Shown piece after piece: positions 1 to 6,941 of a stretch of 64,000 nucleotides of DNA. A program made the position numbers and the translations under genes. The notes under the pieces were generated by a model. The model made no database searches and was not told the origin of the DNA. It was given only the letters and a program-made list of their open reading frames with translations. Source of the stretch: Paenibacillus alkalitolerans (GTDB lineage Bacteria > Bacillota > Bacilli > Paenibacillales > YIM-B00363); contig NZ_JAEMXM010000025.1 in the NCBI RefSeq assembly GCF_016482785.1, positions 1 through 64,000 on the forward strand, given 5' to 3'. Positions within the stretch are counted from its first letter, which is position 1. Each line of letters opens with the position of its first letter.

Positions 1-172
1 CGTCCTCGCCTACTCCATGATGGATGTTGTACGACATGACTTTAACGGAGCTTTCTTTCCCTTCACCCTGCATTGCCGCTTCAGTCGCTTTTGCATTGCC
101 GCCGTTCAACAGCAGGGGAATCAAAAGCAGCGACAAAGCGAGAGCGACATTAAGCGATTTCTTGAGCAACAT
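1..172 (-). CDS. Secreted endonuclease/exonuclease/phosphatase family protein (N-terminal part)
   Basis: Only the first 57 codons lie in the window; the gene runs off the left edge. The ATG at 172 follows a GGGAGG ribosome binding site. The protein opens with two lysines and a leucine-rich hydrophobic stretch ending near NGGNAKA, a clear signal peptide. After a short linker comes VKVMSYNIHHGVGED. The MSYNIHHG strand is the hallmark start of the endonuclease/exonuclease/phosphatase fold (DNase I-like metal-dependent phosphodiesterases), whose Asn contributes to the active site. The substrate cannot be told from this fragment; secreted members of this type cleave nucleic acids or phospholipids. 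Confidence 0.75.
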   Translation of the reverse strand, partial: MLLKKSLNVALALSLLLIPLLLNGGNAKATEAAMQGEGKESSVKVMSYNIHHGVGED

Positions 173-350
173 TAAATTCCCTCCCAGCATTTTTAGATTC
201 TACTAGAGGATAGACTCTATTTGTTATCTCAATGTAAGGATAATGTTAAGATAGAATAAAGAACCACCTGAGCCGAATACTTGAACGGTAATTCACATAT
301 CGGGAATATTGCATTGCCTCGCGGCGAATATACATAAGTTGAGTCCCGTC

Positions 351-1595
351 TCACTTCGCCGGATTCGTAACCGAGCCCATAAACAGCATGGAACCGGTCG
401 CGCCGTCCTCGATCGTAAAGAAGAAAGGTCTGTTCACTTCCATTCGGAAGAAGTTCGCGGGGGCCGATTCCGCCCTCCCTTCCACCGACGTGACCGCGGC
501 CGCTTCCGCGCCTTTCTCGTTTACTTCAATAAAGGTCTTATGCAGCACGTTGGCGATGTAAAGATTCGGCGGAATGTTCGCCATGTTCTCGAAATTCGCC
601 TGTTCCGAATCGAAAGCGATCCCCATGCCCAGCGCTTCCAACGCGTCGTTCAGCGCGCTCTTATACTCGAGCTTGAAGCGGGGCATGCGCAGATGCCCCT
701 CCGTCTTGGCAAAACCGTCCGCAAGCTGTCCGGGATCGGCGGCAAGCAGAGCGAACATCATGCTGTCAAGACCGGAGCTTTCCTTCGGAACGTAAACGAC
801 CATTCTGAGCGTCTCCTTGCCATAAGGCAGGCGCACAGCTTGATAGCCGTCCGTCTCCTTATATTCAAATTCTCCCTCTCGGCCCATCATAGGTACCTGG
901 ACCGAAGCTCCGGAACCCGTGACGAAATCGCCGTCCGACGTGGCGTTCTCCGGAAACGGATCGGTCCAATCGCCCTTGAAGTAGATCGCGTTGATCAGAA
1001 ATAGAACCGTCAACGGGTCGATCGGCCCCTCTACAATATTCTCGATCTTTCCCTTCGTCTTCTCTGTCACCCACGAATTGATTTTGCCGGGTGCGCCGGA
1101 TGCCGTGAGATCAAGTGACGTTACCTCGGCGTCGTAATAGGTTCGGTTATTGTCAAGGAACGTTTTGTGAAACGCCATGCCTTCTTTTGCCCATAACGAA
1201 TTTGCGATCGACAGCTCCACGTCCGGATCGGTGTGCTCCAGTACGAATTTTAATATCCGGTTCCCGGCGTTGATGTCATCGAGCGTTAAGCCTTTCAGCT
1301 GCAGCGCTTCCTCCATCGCTGTCTTCGTGCTCCCCGCCGCGCCGTTGTACGTCATGGACAGGGCGGTCGCTATGCTTAACGGCGAGATGAGCACATTCTC
1401 GTCCCCATCGGACTGAAACAGTTCCTTGTACAAGCTCAGACCGAACCGGTTGTTCGCGGTTACGATTCTTGTATCCGCATCGGCGGCGGAATACTCTGGC
1501 TTTAAGCCGCCGAACATCGGAGCGGAGGCGTCTCCGCATCCGGTGATGACGGTCAACAGCACGCAGATGCAGCACATTGTGGACCATTTTCTCAT
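351..1595 (-). CDS. Serpin family protease inhibitor, lipoprotein
   Basis: A 414-residue serpin, the usual length for the family. I place the start at the ATG at 1595 (MRKWSTM) behind GGGGGA, because it yields a lipoprotein signal ending LLTVITGCG; the frame stays open upstream but without signal-like sequence. Lipidation at this Cys would anchor the inhibitor to the outer face of the membrane. Serpin marks include ANSLWA, the NAIYFKGDW strand, the hinge EKGAEAAAVTS and the closing motif NRPFFFTIEDGATGSMLFMG. The small alanine-rich hinge is typical of inhibitory serpins. The reactive loop after it reads VEGRAESAPANFF. By strict spacing from the hinge glutamate, P1 would be Glu before Ser, so target specificity is uncertain. 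Confidence 0.9.
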   Translation of the reverse strand: MRKWSTMCCICVLLTVITGCGDASAPMFGGLKPEYSAADADTRIVTANNRFGLSLYKELFQSDGDENVLISPLSIATALSMTYNGAAGSTKTAMEEALQLKGLTLDDINAGNRILKFVLEHTDPDVELSIANSLWAKEGMAFHKTFLDNNRTYYDAEVTSLDLTASGAPGKINSWVTEKTKGKIENIVEGPIDPLTVLFLINAIYFKGDWTDPFPENATSDGDFVTGSGASVQVPMMGREGEFEYKETDGYQAVRLPYGKETLRMVVYVPKESSGLDSMMFALLAADPGQLADGFAKTEGHLRMPRFKLEYKSALNDALEALGMGIAFDSEQANFENMANIPPNLYIANVLHKTFIEVNEKGAEAAAVTSVEGRAESAPANFFRMEVNRPFFFTIEDGATGSMLFMGSVTNPAK

Positions 1596-1670
1596 AGGAA
1601 TCCCCCGAAAAATATATTTTCCCCTGTAGACGAAATATGAGATAGTTATGTTGCAGAACAGGGAGCGGGG

Positions 1671-2621
1671 GTGTTGTTTTTGTTGAGAGAAACCTTCACA
1701 TTCGAGGATCCGGTCGGGTCGCATATATTCGTGTATAAGTGGTCTCCGGAAGAAGATGCGGAGGCGCCCGTTCGAGGAGTCGTGCAACTCGCGCATGGCA
1801 TGGTGGAAACGGCGGCCAGATACGAACGGTTCGCCGAGATGTTGACGAAGGCCGGATACGTGGTGTACGCCAACGACCACAGGGGGCACGGGATGACCGC
1901 CGGCAAGCCGGACAATGTGGGAGTGATCGGCGAAGACGGCTTCAACTGGATGGTTAACAATATGCGCCAGTTAAACGGCATCATTCGCGACGCGTATCCG
2001 GACGTGCCGGTGTTTCTGTTCGCGCACAGTATGGGGTCGTTCTTGGCGCAGCGGTATTGCTGCTTATACGGCGAGACGATCGCAGGCGCCGTCTTTTCCG
2101 GCACGAGCGGGAAAGTCGGGCCTCTCATTCATCTTGCGGTGTACTTGGCCAAACGCGAGATGCGCAGGCGGGGTAAACATAGCCGCAGCAAGCTGCTTAA
2201 CGCGTTGGTGTTCGGGCAGTACAACAACGCTTTCCGTCCCGCCAGAACCGACTTCGACTGGTTGAGCGCCGATCCGGACGAAGTGGACAAATACATCGCC
2301 GATCCGTATTGCGGCGCGGTCGTTACGGCGGAATTTTATTATGAGCTGTTCCGCTGGCAAAGAGACAACTACAAGCCGGAGCTGCTGCGGAACATTCCGA
2401 AGCGGCTGCCCGTCCATCTCATGTCAGGAGACCGGGATCCGCTCGGCAAGAACGGCAAAGGCGTTCTCGAGTTGTTCAGAACGTTCGTGAATATCGGTAT
2501 AAAAGATGTGACTTGCAAGCTGTACCCGCAAGGACGTCATGAAATGCTGAATGAGGTCAACCGCGAGGAAGTCATGCAGGATGTTGTGAATTGGCTGGAC
2601 GCTCGTTGCGGAACGAATTGA
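1671..2621 (+). CDS. Alpha/beta hydrolase, lysophospholipase or monoacylglycerol lipase type
   Basis: A 316-residue cytoplasmic hydrolase of the serine aminopeptidase S33/Hydrolase_4 family, which cleaves monoacylglycerols or lysophospholipids. Visible features are the oxyanion turn AHGMVE (about residue 41), ANDHRGHGMT after the fourth strand, the nucleophile elbow FAHSMGS (Ser120), an Asp in SGDRDPLG (254-256) and the catalytic His in PQGRHEMLNE (His290). The start is GTG at 1671 or TTG at 1674; both sit closely behind GGGAGCGGG. It is divergent from the serpin gene across about 75 bases and convergent with the AbrB-like gene. The substrate is not determined by the sequence. Confidence 0.85.
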   Translation: MLFLLRETFTFEDPVGSHIFVYKWSPEEDAEAPVRGVVQLAHGMVETAARYERFAEMLTKAGYVVYANDHRGHGMTAGKPDNVGVIGEDGFNWMVNNMRQLNGIIRDAYPDVPVFLFAHSMGSFLAQRYCCLYGETIAGAVFSGTSGKVGPLIHLAVYLAKREMRRRGKHSRSKLLNALVFGQYNNAFRPARTDFDWLSADPDEVDKYIADPYCGAVVTAEFYYELFRWQRDNYKPELLRNIPKRLPVHLMSGDRDPLGKNGKGVLELFRTFVNIGIKDVTCKLYPQGRHEMLNEVNREEVMQDVVNWLDARCGTN

Positions 2622-2681
2622 CAAGAGGTTCAAAAGCTTCCTCTAGCCGTTGTCTATCTTCCACGAATTTACTTCAATTTC

Positions 2682-3155
2682 TTATTTGGCTTCGCGCCGT
2701 ATTTCTTTGAGTATTTGATGAACTCTCGGTTGGCTTATTCCCAGCATCTCCGAAATTTTTTTCTGAGTAAGATTCGGCTGCTCGCTAATAAGTGTTTTGA
2801 TTCGATCGTGGTGCTGGGATTTTCTTTGCCGGCTGGGCGTCGTGTCGGCGCCGGGGTGCTCTTTCGTTGCGGCGACTTGATCTGAAGCGAGCTGCTCCAA
2901 TTGCTGTCCGATCTCTCTCTTAGCTTCGTCTAGGCACTCTTTGCACAGGAAGAAGCCCTTAAACATAGTAAGGTGATCGGCGTTGGAACAGAAGCGGCAA
3001 GCCACTCCGTAATGTTTTCGAAGCATAATGATTTTGCCGTCGGAAAAAAATTCAATGGGATCGTTAATATCGATCTCCAACACATCCCGCAATTCTTTCG
3101 GTATTACAACGCGACCTAGATTATCTAATTTACGGATCATGCCGGTGTCTTTCAA
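2682..3155 (-). CDS. AbrB-type regulator with zinc-ribbon-like middle and C-terminal HTH
   Basis: A 157-residue protein. Residues 1-50 (GMIRKLDNLGRVVIPKELRD) are an AbrB/SpoVT swapped-hairpin DNA-binding domain, as in transition-state regulators of spore formers. Residues 52-80 hold CRFC and CKEC pairs that could bind zinc. After a polar linker, residues 118-157 (LTQKKISEMLGISQPRVHQ) form a helix-turn-helix like those that recognise specific operators. Classical AbrB is about 94 residues and lacks this third part, so the protein may bind two DNA sites at once (inference). It is transcribed alone and converges on the hydrolase gene. Confidence 0.8.
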   Translation of the reverse strand: MKDTGMIRKLDNLGRVVIPKELRDVLEIDINDPIEFFSDGKIIMLRKHYGVACRFCSNADHLTMFKGFFLCKECLDEAKREIGQQLEQLASDQVAATKEHPGADTTPSRQRKSQHHDRIKTLISEQPNLTQKKISEMLGISQPRVHQILKEIRREAK

Positions 3156-3312
3156 TTTGCGTTCCTCCAGTAAAAATTAATATATAATTGAACAAGAATA
3201 ATGGATGTTTACCATATTTTACTGGTTATAGGATCAGCATTCAAGCAGTGAGTGAGTGGATGTTGATAAAATTGTAAATATAAGGGGAGGCAGTCCCCTT
3301 TCGAACTCTTTA

Positions 3313-3793
3313 TGAGCACTATACCCGTAATTCAGATAAACCGATTGACCGATTGGTCTATGACCTCTATTTTCGACCCCACTTTGCAGGTCCTATCCCC
3401 ATGCTCCAGAGCAATATGGCCGCCGCTCCTTCCCAACTAACTCTCTTGCGGGCACTATCCCTTTCGTTCAGAAAACTGGCAAAGGACTTTAGTTCAGAAA
3501 AAGAGGCGAAAGCACAACTCGTCCCAATACGCTTGCAAATAAGTGATGCCGGCGATCAACCTCTTGGCCTCTTCAAAGATACGAGGCAGTGGCGTGGAAT
3601 GAAACCAGGTTCGCTTCAGCAACCGGATGTCGGATTATACCAAACATGTTCGCTTTTAAAATGATTACAGGGGCAGATTTACAATATATGAGCTACGGGG
3701 AGAATGTGCGCAAGAGAAGCCGAAACGCGAATTCGGGGAGAGCAACAACTGAGGATCGGACCGTCTGACACTAGGGGAAGGTGTACGTACGGG
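3313..3793. mobile_element. Decayed copy of the IS1595-related element with doubled ends
   Basis: The inner ends are CTTGCGGGCACTATCCC (from 3445) and an inverted counterpart finishing GTGCGCAAG (3689-3714). Each is flanked by a second, outer copy of the end: TGAGCACTATACCC at 3313 on the left and CTGACACTAGGGGAAGG at about 3765 on the right. The interior keeps only a piece of transposase gene. The same nested layout is seen at 9369-11245, and a shrunken version at 29446-29893. The right edge abuts the HupE/UreJ remnant, so insertion or later deletion probably destroyed that gene. Confidence 0.7.
3512..3632 (-). pseudogene. Transposase C-terminal remnant (IS1595 family)
   Basis: Read on the minus strand this stretch gives DIRLLKRTWFHSTPLPRIF, then EEAKRLI and AGITYLQAYWDELCFRL. 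It matches the C-terminal third of the transposase at 10161-11030 (LPRIFDQAKKWIDRTFHGIG, then ITYLQAYWDEFCFRL), with an internal in-frame deletion of about seven codons. The rest of the gene is missing. It is useful because it shows TGG (Trp) where the other copy carries a TAG stop. Confidence 0.75.
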
Positions 3794-3802
3794 AATCGTT
3801 GT

Positions 3803-3978
3803 AATGGCTACGATCATATTTTATTTGTTATCGCATTGATCTTGGGGGCCAAAAAATTGCGGACATAGTAAAAGTGGTCACGGCGTTCACTCTGGCGCAC
3901 AGCGTGACTTTGGGACTGACCGCGGGGCAAGTCCTTGTCGGGCTGATGTGGTATTTTCAACGATTTCTTGGTGCCTGA
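3803..3978 (+). pseudogene. HupE/UreJ-type membrane protein remnant
   Basis: The frame from 3803 reads NGYDHILFVIALILGAKKLRT and then a stop. A neighbouring frame continues ADIVKVVTAFTLAHSVTLGL and TAGQVLVG, followed by a short tail and a TGA at 3976. The GYDHILF and TAFTLAHSVTL motifs are typical of the HupE/UreJ_2 family of small polytopic membrane proteins linked to nickel or hydrogenase/urease systems. The start of the gene, one reading frame and the C-terminus are lost. The fragment begins about ten bases after the outer end of the transposable element. Confidence 0.7.
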
Positions 3979-4010
3979 ATGGTTTCTTATATGCTTTACC
4001 CGCAAACCGG

Positions 4011-4066
4011 CGGGCTGCCCCTTCGGTAGATATGATCTACCGTCTGCTTTTGGGGCAGCCCGTTTT
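4011..4066 (+). terminator. Rho-independent terminator-like hairpin
   Basis: Arms CGGGCTGCCCC (4011-4021) and GGGGCAGCCCG (4052-4062) pair perfectly and are followed by TTTT. A second perfect stem, GGTAGAT/ATCTACC, fills the loop. It would end rightward transcription of the former HupE/UreJ gene, and it also lies just past the stop of the leftward sspH gene. Confidence 0.7.
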
Positions 4067-4072
4067 CTGCAT

Positions 4073-4252
4073 CTAATGCTCTGTTAAAGTGTTCAAAGGA
4101 ACTTCTTGTTCGTTCTCCGGTTGATTGAGCGGGAAAATTCTCGCCGTCTCATGCTCCTCGTCCACGTGTTGGATGTAGATCGGCATCCCTTCGTAAGTGA
4201 CGTTGGCCATTACCGGGGAATCCGCGATCTCTTTTGCACGTTGTATGTTCAC
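4073..4252 (-). CDS. sspH: Small acid-soluble spore protein, H type
   Basis: A 59-residue protein starting with GTG at 4252 behind GGAGG. It begins MNIQRAKEIADSPVMANVTY and continues EGMPIYIQHVDEEHETARIF, then PLNQPENEQEVPLNTLTEH. This matches the SspH minor small acid-soluble spore protein family, including the QRAKEI start, the YIQHVDE core and the ARI(F/Y)PL segment. These proteins accumulate in the spore core and are made in the forespore. The gene is the best direct sign that the organism forms endospores. It stands alone and is divergent from the IclR gene. Confidence 0.92.
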   Translation of the reverse strand: MNIQRAKEIADSPVMANVTYEGMPIYIQHVDEEHETARIFPLNQPENEQEVPLNTLTEH

Positions 4253-4305
4253 TTTGCAACCTCCTTGTAAATTGTTCCATTTCAGTATGTGCTATACGAC
4301 AGAGA

Positions 4306-4375
4306 AAAATGTAGCGAGTTCTCATTCTTCGGGAAAATACAATTGAAAATGTGGCGAGTTATATGTAAGTATAAT
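4306..4375 (+). promoter_or_regulatory. Paired direct repeat and -10 box upstream of the IclR gene
   Basis: AAAATGTAGCGAGTT at 4306-4320 recurs as AAAATGTGGCGAGTT at 4346-4360, exactly 40 bases apart (about four helical turns). A TATAAT box follows at 4370-4375. The second repeat would overlie the -35 region, so it is a candidate autorepression site for the downstream IclR regulator. The binding partner is inferred from position only. Confidence 0.5.
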
Positions 4376-4449
4376 GATAATAAATATAACAAATATAACG
4401 GGATGTCGAGATTGATGTGACGCATACATGACGCAATGGAGGTAGGTGT

Positions 4450-5229
4450 ATGTCGGATGTTCTCGATAAGGCAGTAAAAATATTACACGCTTTAAGCCCG
4501 TCGGGAGAGGAGAAAGAGTTAAGCGCGACACAAATTAGCCGGGAGCTTGAAATACCGGTGCAGAGCGCGCACCGTCTCCTCAATTCCTTGAAGAAGCACG
4601 GGTTTGTCCAGAAGGACAAAGAAACGAAGAAGTACAGGCTCGGGTTTGCTTTCTTGGAGTTCGGCTTTCTTGTCTGGAACAATCTTTCGTTTCGCGCGGT
4701 CGCCCGGCCTTTCATGGAGCAATTGGCGGCCAAAACGCAAGAAAGCGTATATTTGTCGATGCGGTGCGAGGACGAGGGAGTATATGTGGACGCCGTGGAT
4801 TCGCCGCAAATATTGCGCGTATCGGAGCCGATCGGTCTGCGTCTTCCGCTGTGCGTGGGGGCTTCAAACAGGATTATCCTGGCATACTTGCCGGAGAAGA
4901 CGCAGCAGCAGCTTCTCGCCAAGACGGACTGGAGCCGGGTGCCGTGTTTAAAGCCGTTAAGTTATGAACTGGTGATGGAGGACTTGCGTAGCATAAGGCG
5001 GCTCGGTTATTCGGTGACTACGGGCGAAGCGACGGAAAGCACGACAGGTATCGCGGCGCCGATCTTTTCTTTCGACAACAGGGTGATCGGAGGGATCAGC
5101 GTGGCGGGTCCGGCCAGCCGGTTTACCCCGCGCAAAATTTCGGAAATCAGCTTTCAAGCGATAAGAACGGCGCGGGAAATATCGAGTGAGCTCGGCTGGA
5201 GGAATAGGGGCAAGCAAAATTTGCGTTAA
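4450..5229 (+). CDS. IclR family transcriptional regulator
   Basis: A 259-residue protein behind GGAGG. Residues 1-65 are the winged helix-turn-helix (SATQISRELEIPVQSAHRLL, then KYRLG in the wing). Residues 80-250 form the IclR effector domain with ESVYLSMRCEDEGVYVD, LRLPLCVGASNRIILAY and GIAAPIFSFDNRVIGGISVA, all family signatures. It immediately precedes, in the same direction, the ammonium transporter and amine oxidase genes, with a 38-base gap. It probably responds to an amine or its breakdown product and controls that operon (inference from position). Confidence 0.88.
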   Translation: MSDVLDKAVKILHALSPSGEEKELSATQISRELEIPVQSAHRLLNSLKKHGFVQKDKETKKYRLGFAFLEFGFLVWNNLSFRAVARPFMEQLAAKTQESVYLSMRCEDEGVYVDAVDSPQILRVSEPIGLRLPLCVGASNRIILAYLPEKTQQQLLAKTDWSRVPCLKPLSYELVMEDLRSIRRLGYSVTTGEATESTTGIAAPIFSFDNRVIGGISVAGPASRFTPRKISEISFQAIRTAREISSELGWRNRGKQNLR

Positions 5230-5267
5230 GAAAATCTACATAAAACTCGTGAAGAGGAGCGGATGGG

Positions 5268-6611
5268 ATGGAGGAGCTGAAAGAAGCATTTGAACTTCAC
5301 GGAACAATGAATGTCGAGGTGTTTTATTGGTGGTGCATCGCCATCATGTTTGCCATTCATGCCGGATTTCTCGTGTTGGAGGTCGGAATATCCCGTGTAA
5401 AGAACGTGCTCGCCTCGGCAATGAAAAATTTGTTGACGCTGGCGGTCATCATCCCGTCTTTCTTCTTCGTAGGGTGGTGGATTTATAACGCCTTCCCGGA
5501 CGGCTTCGTCCCAAGAACGGATAGTTTGGCCTTGGGCGCGCTGCCTTGGAGCGCCAATATGGGGCCGAATATGGCGGACCATGCCAGCGGCGTGTTTTGG
5601 GGAGCCTTCGCTCTGTTTGCGGCAACGACGGCATCCATTCTTTCCGGATCGATTATTGAAAGGGTGCGGATGAGCGCGTTCCTCATTTTGGCAACGGTGT
5701 TGGGGTCTGCGGTATGGATTTTGGGTGCGGCTTGGGGGTGGCACGGCTCAGGCTGGATGCTTACCCGGCTCGGTTACCATGACACGGCGGCATCGGGTGT
5801 CGTCCATACGATTGCCGGGTTTTTCGCGCTTGGTGTCCTCATCAATCTCGGGCCGAGGATCGGAAAATATGACGGCTCCGGCAAACCGCTGCCTATCCCC
5901 GGTCATAACATGCCGAATGTGTTTTTGGGTTTGATGCTCATCTTCTTCGGTTTCTTCGGTTTCCTGGGAGGCTGCGCGATTTTCATGGTGGGCAGCGATT
6001 GGATTACGATTTACGGCACGCCGATGACTTTGTCCGCGTTCGCTTTTAACGCTTTGATGGGCTTTGCGGGCGGCATTATCGGAGCGTATTTGACTTCGAA
6101 GAGCGACCCGCTCTGGACGATTTCCGGCGGACTCGCAGGATTCATTTCCGTCGGGGCCGGCCTTGATCTTTATTATCCGGGTCTCGCCTTTATTATCGGG
6201 GCAATCGGAGGCATGATCGGCCCAATGATCGGCTCCTGGCTTGAGCAAAACAAAATTGACGATCCCGTCGGCGCGGTAACGGTTCACGGCTTTGTTGGAG
6301 TATGGGGCGTGCTCGCCGTCGGATTGTTCGCCTCCGGATACCCGAACGTTGCGGGTCCGCAGATTTCCATGCTCGGCCAGCTCGTCGGCGCCGCCGTTAT
6401 GATCGCGCTTGGATTTGTTCCGGGGTATGGGGTTTCGTGGATATTGAAGCAGATGAACGCGCTGCGCATCCCGCCGGAAATCGAGCGGTTGGGACTCGAT
6501 ATCGTGGAAATTCCCGGCTCCGCTTATCCGGAAGGGATTCCGCCGACGCCGGAAAGCGGTCCGTCTTATCAAGGGAGTCCGGCGCTGCGGCCTGAAACGG
6601 CCGGCAATTAA
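5268..6611 (+). CDS. amt: Ammonium transporter, Amt family
   Basis: A 447-residue polytopic membrane protein with about eleven hydrophobic segments. Amt signatures are visible: FAIHAGFLVLEVGISRVKNV near the start, WGWHGSGWM and HTIAGFFALG in the middle, and the long pore helices around GAVTVHGFVGVWGV, which carry a pore histidine. The function is uptake of ammonium, or possibly methylammonium. Most Firmicutes pair amt with a GlnK-type PII gene; none is present here. Instead amt is followed 22 bases later by a small membrane protein and then an amine oxidase, suggesting that transport is linked to amine use. Confidence 0.92.
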   Translation: MEELKEAFELHGTMNVEVFYWWCIAIMFAIHAGFLVLEVGISRVKNVLASAMKNLLTLAVIIPSFFFVGWWIYNAFPDGFVPRTDSLALGALPWSANMGPNMADHASGVFWGAFALFAATTASILSGSIIERVRMSAFLILATVLGSAVWILGAAWGWHGSGWMLTRLGYHDTAASGVVHTIAGFFALGVLINLGPRIGKYDGSGKPLPIPGHNMPNVFLGLMLIFFGFFGFLGGCAIFMVGSDWITIYGTPMTLSAFAFNALMGFAGGIIGAYLTSKSDPLWTISGGLAGFISVGAGLDLYYPGLAFIIGAIGGMIGPMIGSWLEQNKIDDPVGAVTVHGFVGVWGVLAVGLFASGYPNVAGPQISMLGQLVGAAVMIALGFVPGYGVSWILKQMNALRIPPEIERLGLDIVEIPGSAYPEGIPPTPESGPSYQGSPALRPETAGN

Positions 6612-6633
6612 CAATTAGGGAGGAGAATGCAAA

Positions 6634-6918
6634 ATGAATACAAGTCCGATTACGACATGGGAAGGTGCGGAAGCTTATTATACGTTCGGCCCGAATTCGT
6701 TCGGGGTATGGTTTATTTTTATAGCGGCGGTCGCGCTGTTTATCGGTTTTATCGCTTACACCGTGCGTCATGAAAATCATAGCTTTGCCGACAGCGTGGC
6801 GAAGTATCCGGAGCTGAAGAGGAAGGTGGAAGCCTCCCGGATTTCCGCTCCGGAGGAGAAGCCCGGCCTCGCATATATGTCCGTGCCGCAAGTACAAAGC
6901 AAGATTGAATCTGTTTAA
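6634..6918 (+). CDS. Small one-helix membrane protein of the amine oxidase operon
   Basis: A 94-residue protein behind GGGAGGAG. It starts MNTSPITTWEGAEAYYTFGP, has a single transmembrane helix at about residues 25-45 (VWFIFIAAVALFIGFIAYTV), and a polar tail. I do not recognise the family. Its position between amt and the copper amine oxidase, with gaps of 22 and 23 bases, makes co-translation likely. A role as a partner or membrane anchor for the transporter or oxidase is possible but is a guess. Confidence 0.7.
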   Translation: MNTSPITTWEGAEAYYTFGPNSFGVWFIFIAAVALFIGFIAYTVRHENHSFADSVAKYPELKRKVEASRISAPEEKPGLAYMSVPQVQSKIESV

Positions 6919-6941
6919 TATGGAAAAGGAGGCCGCCGCCG

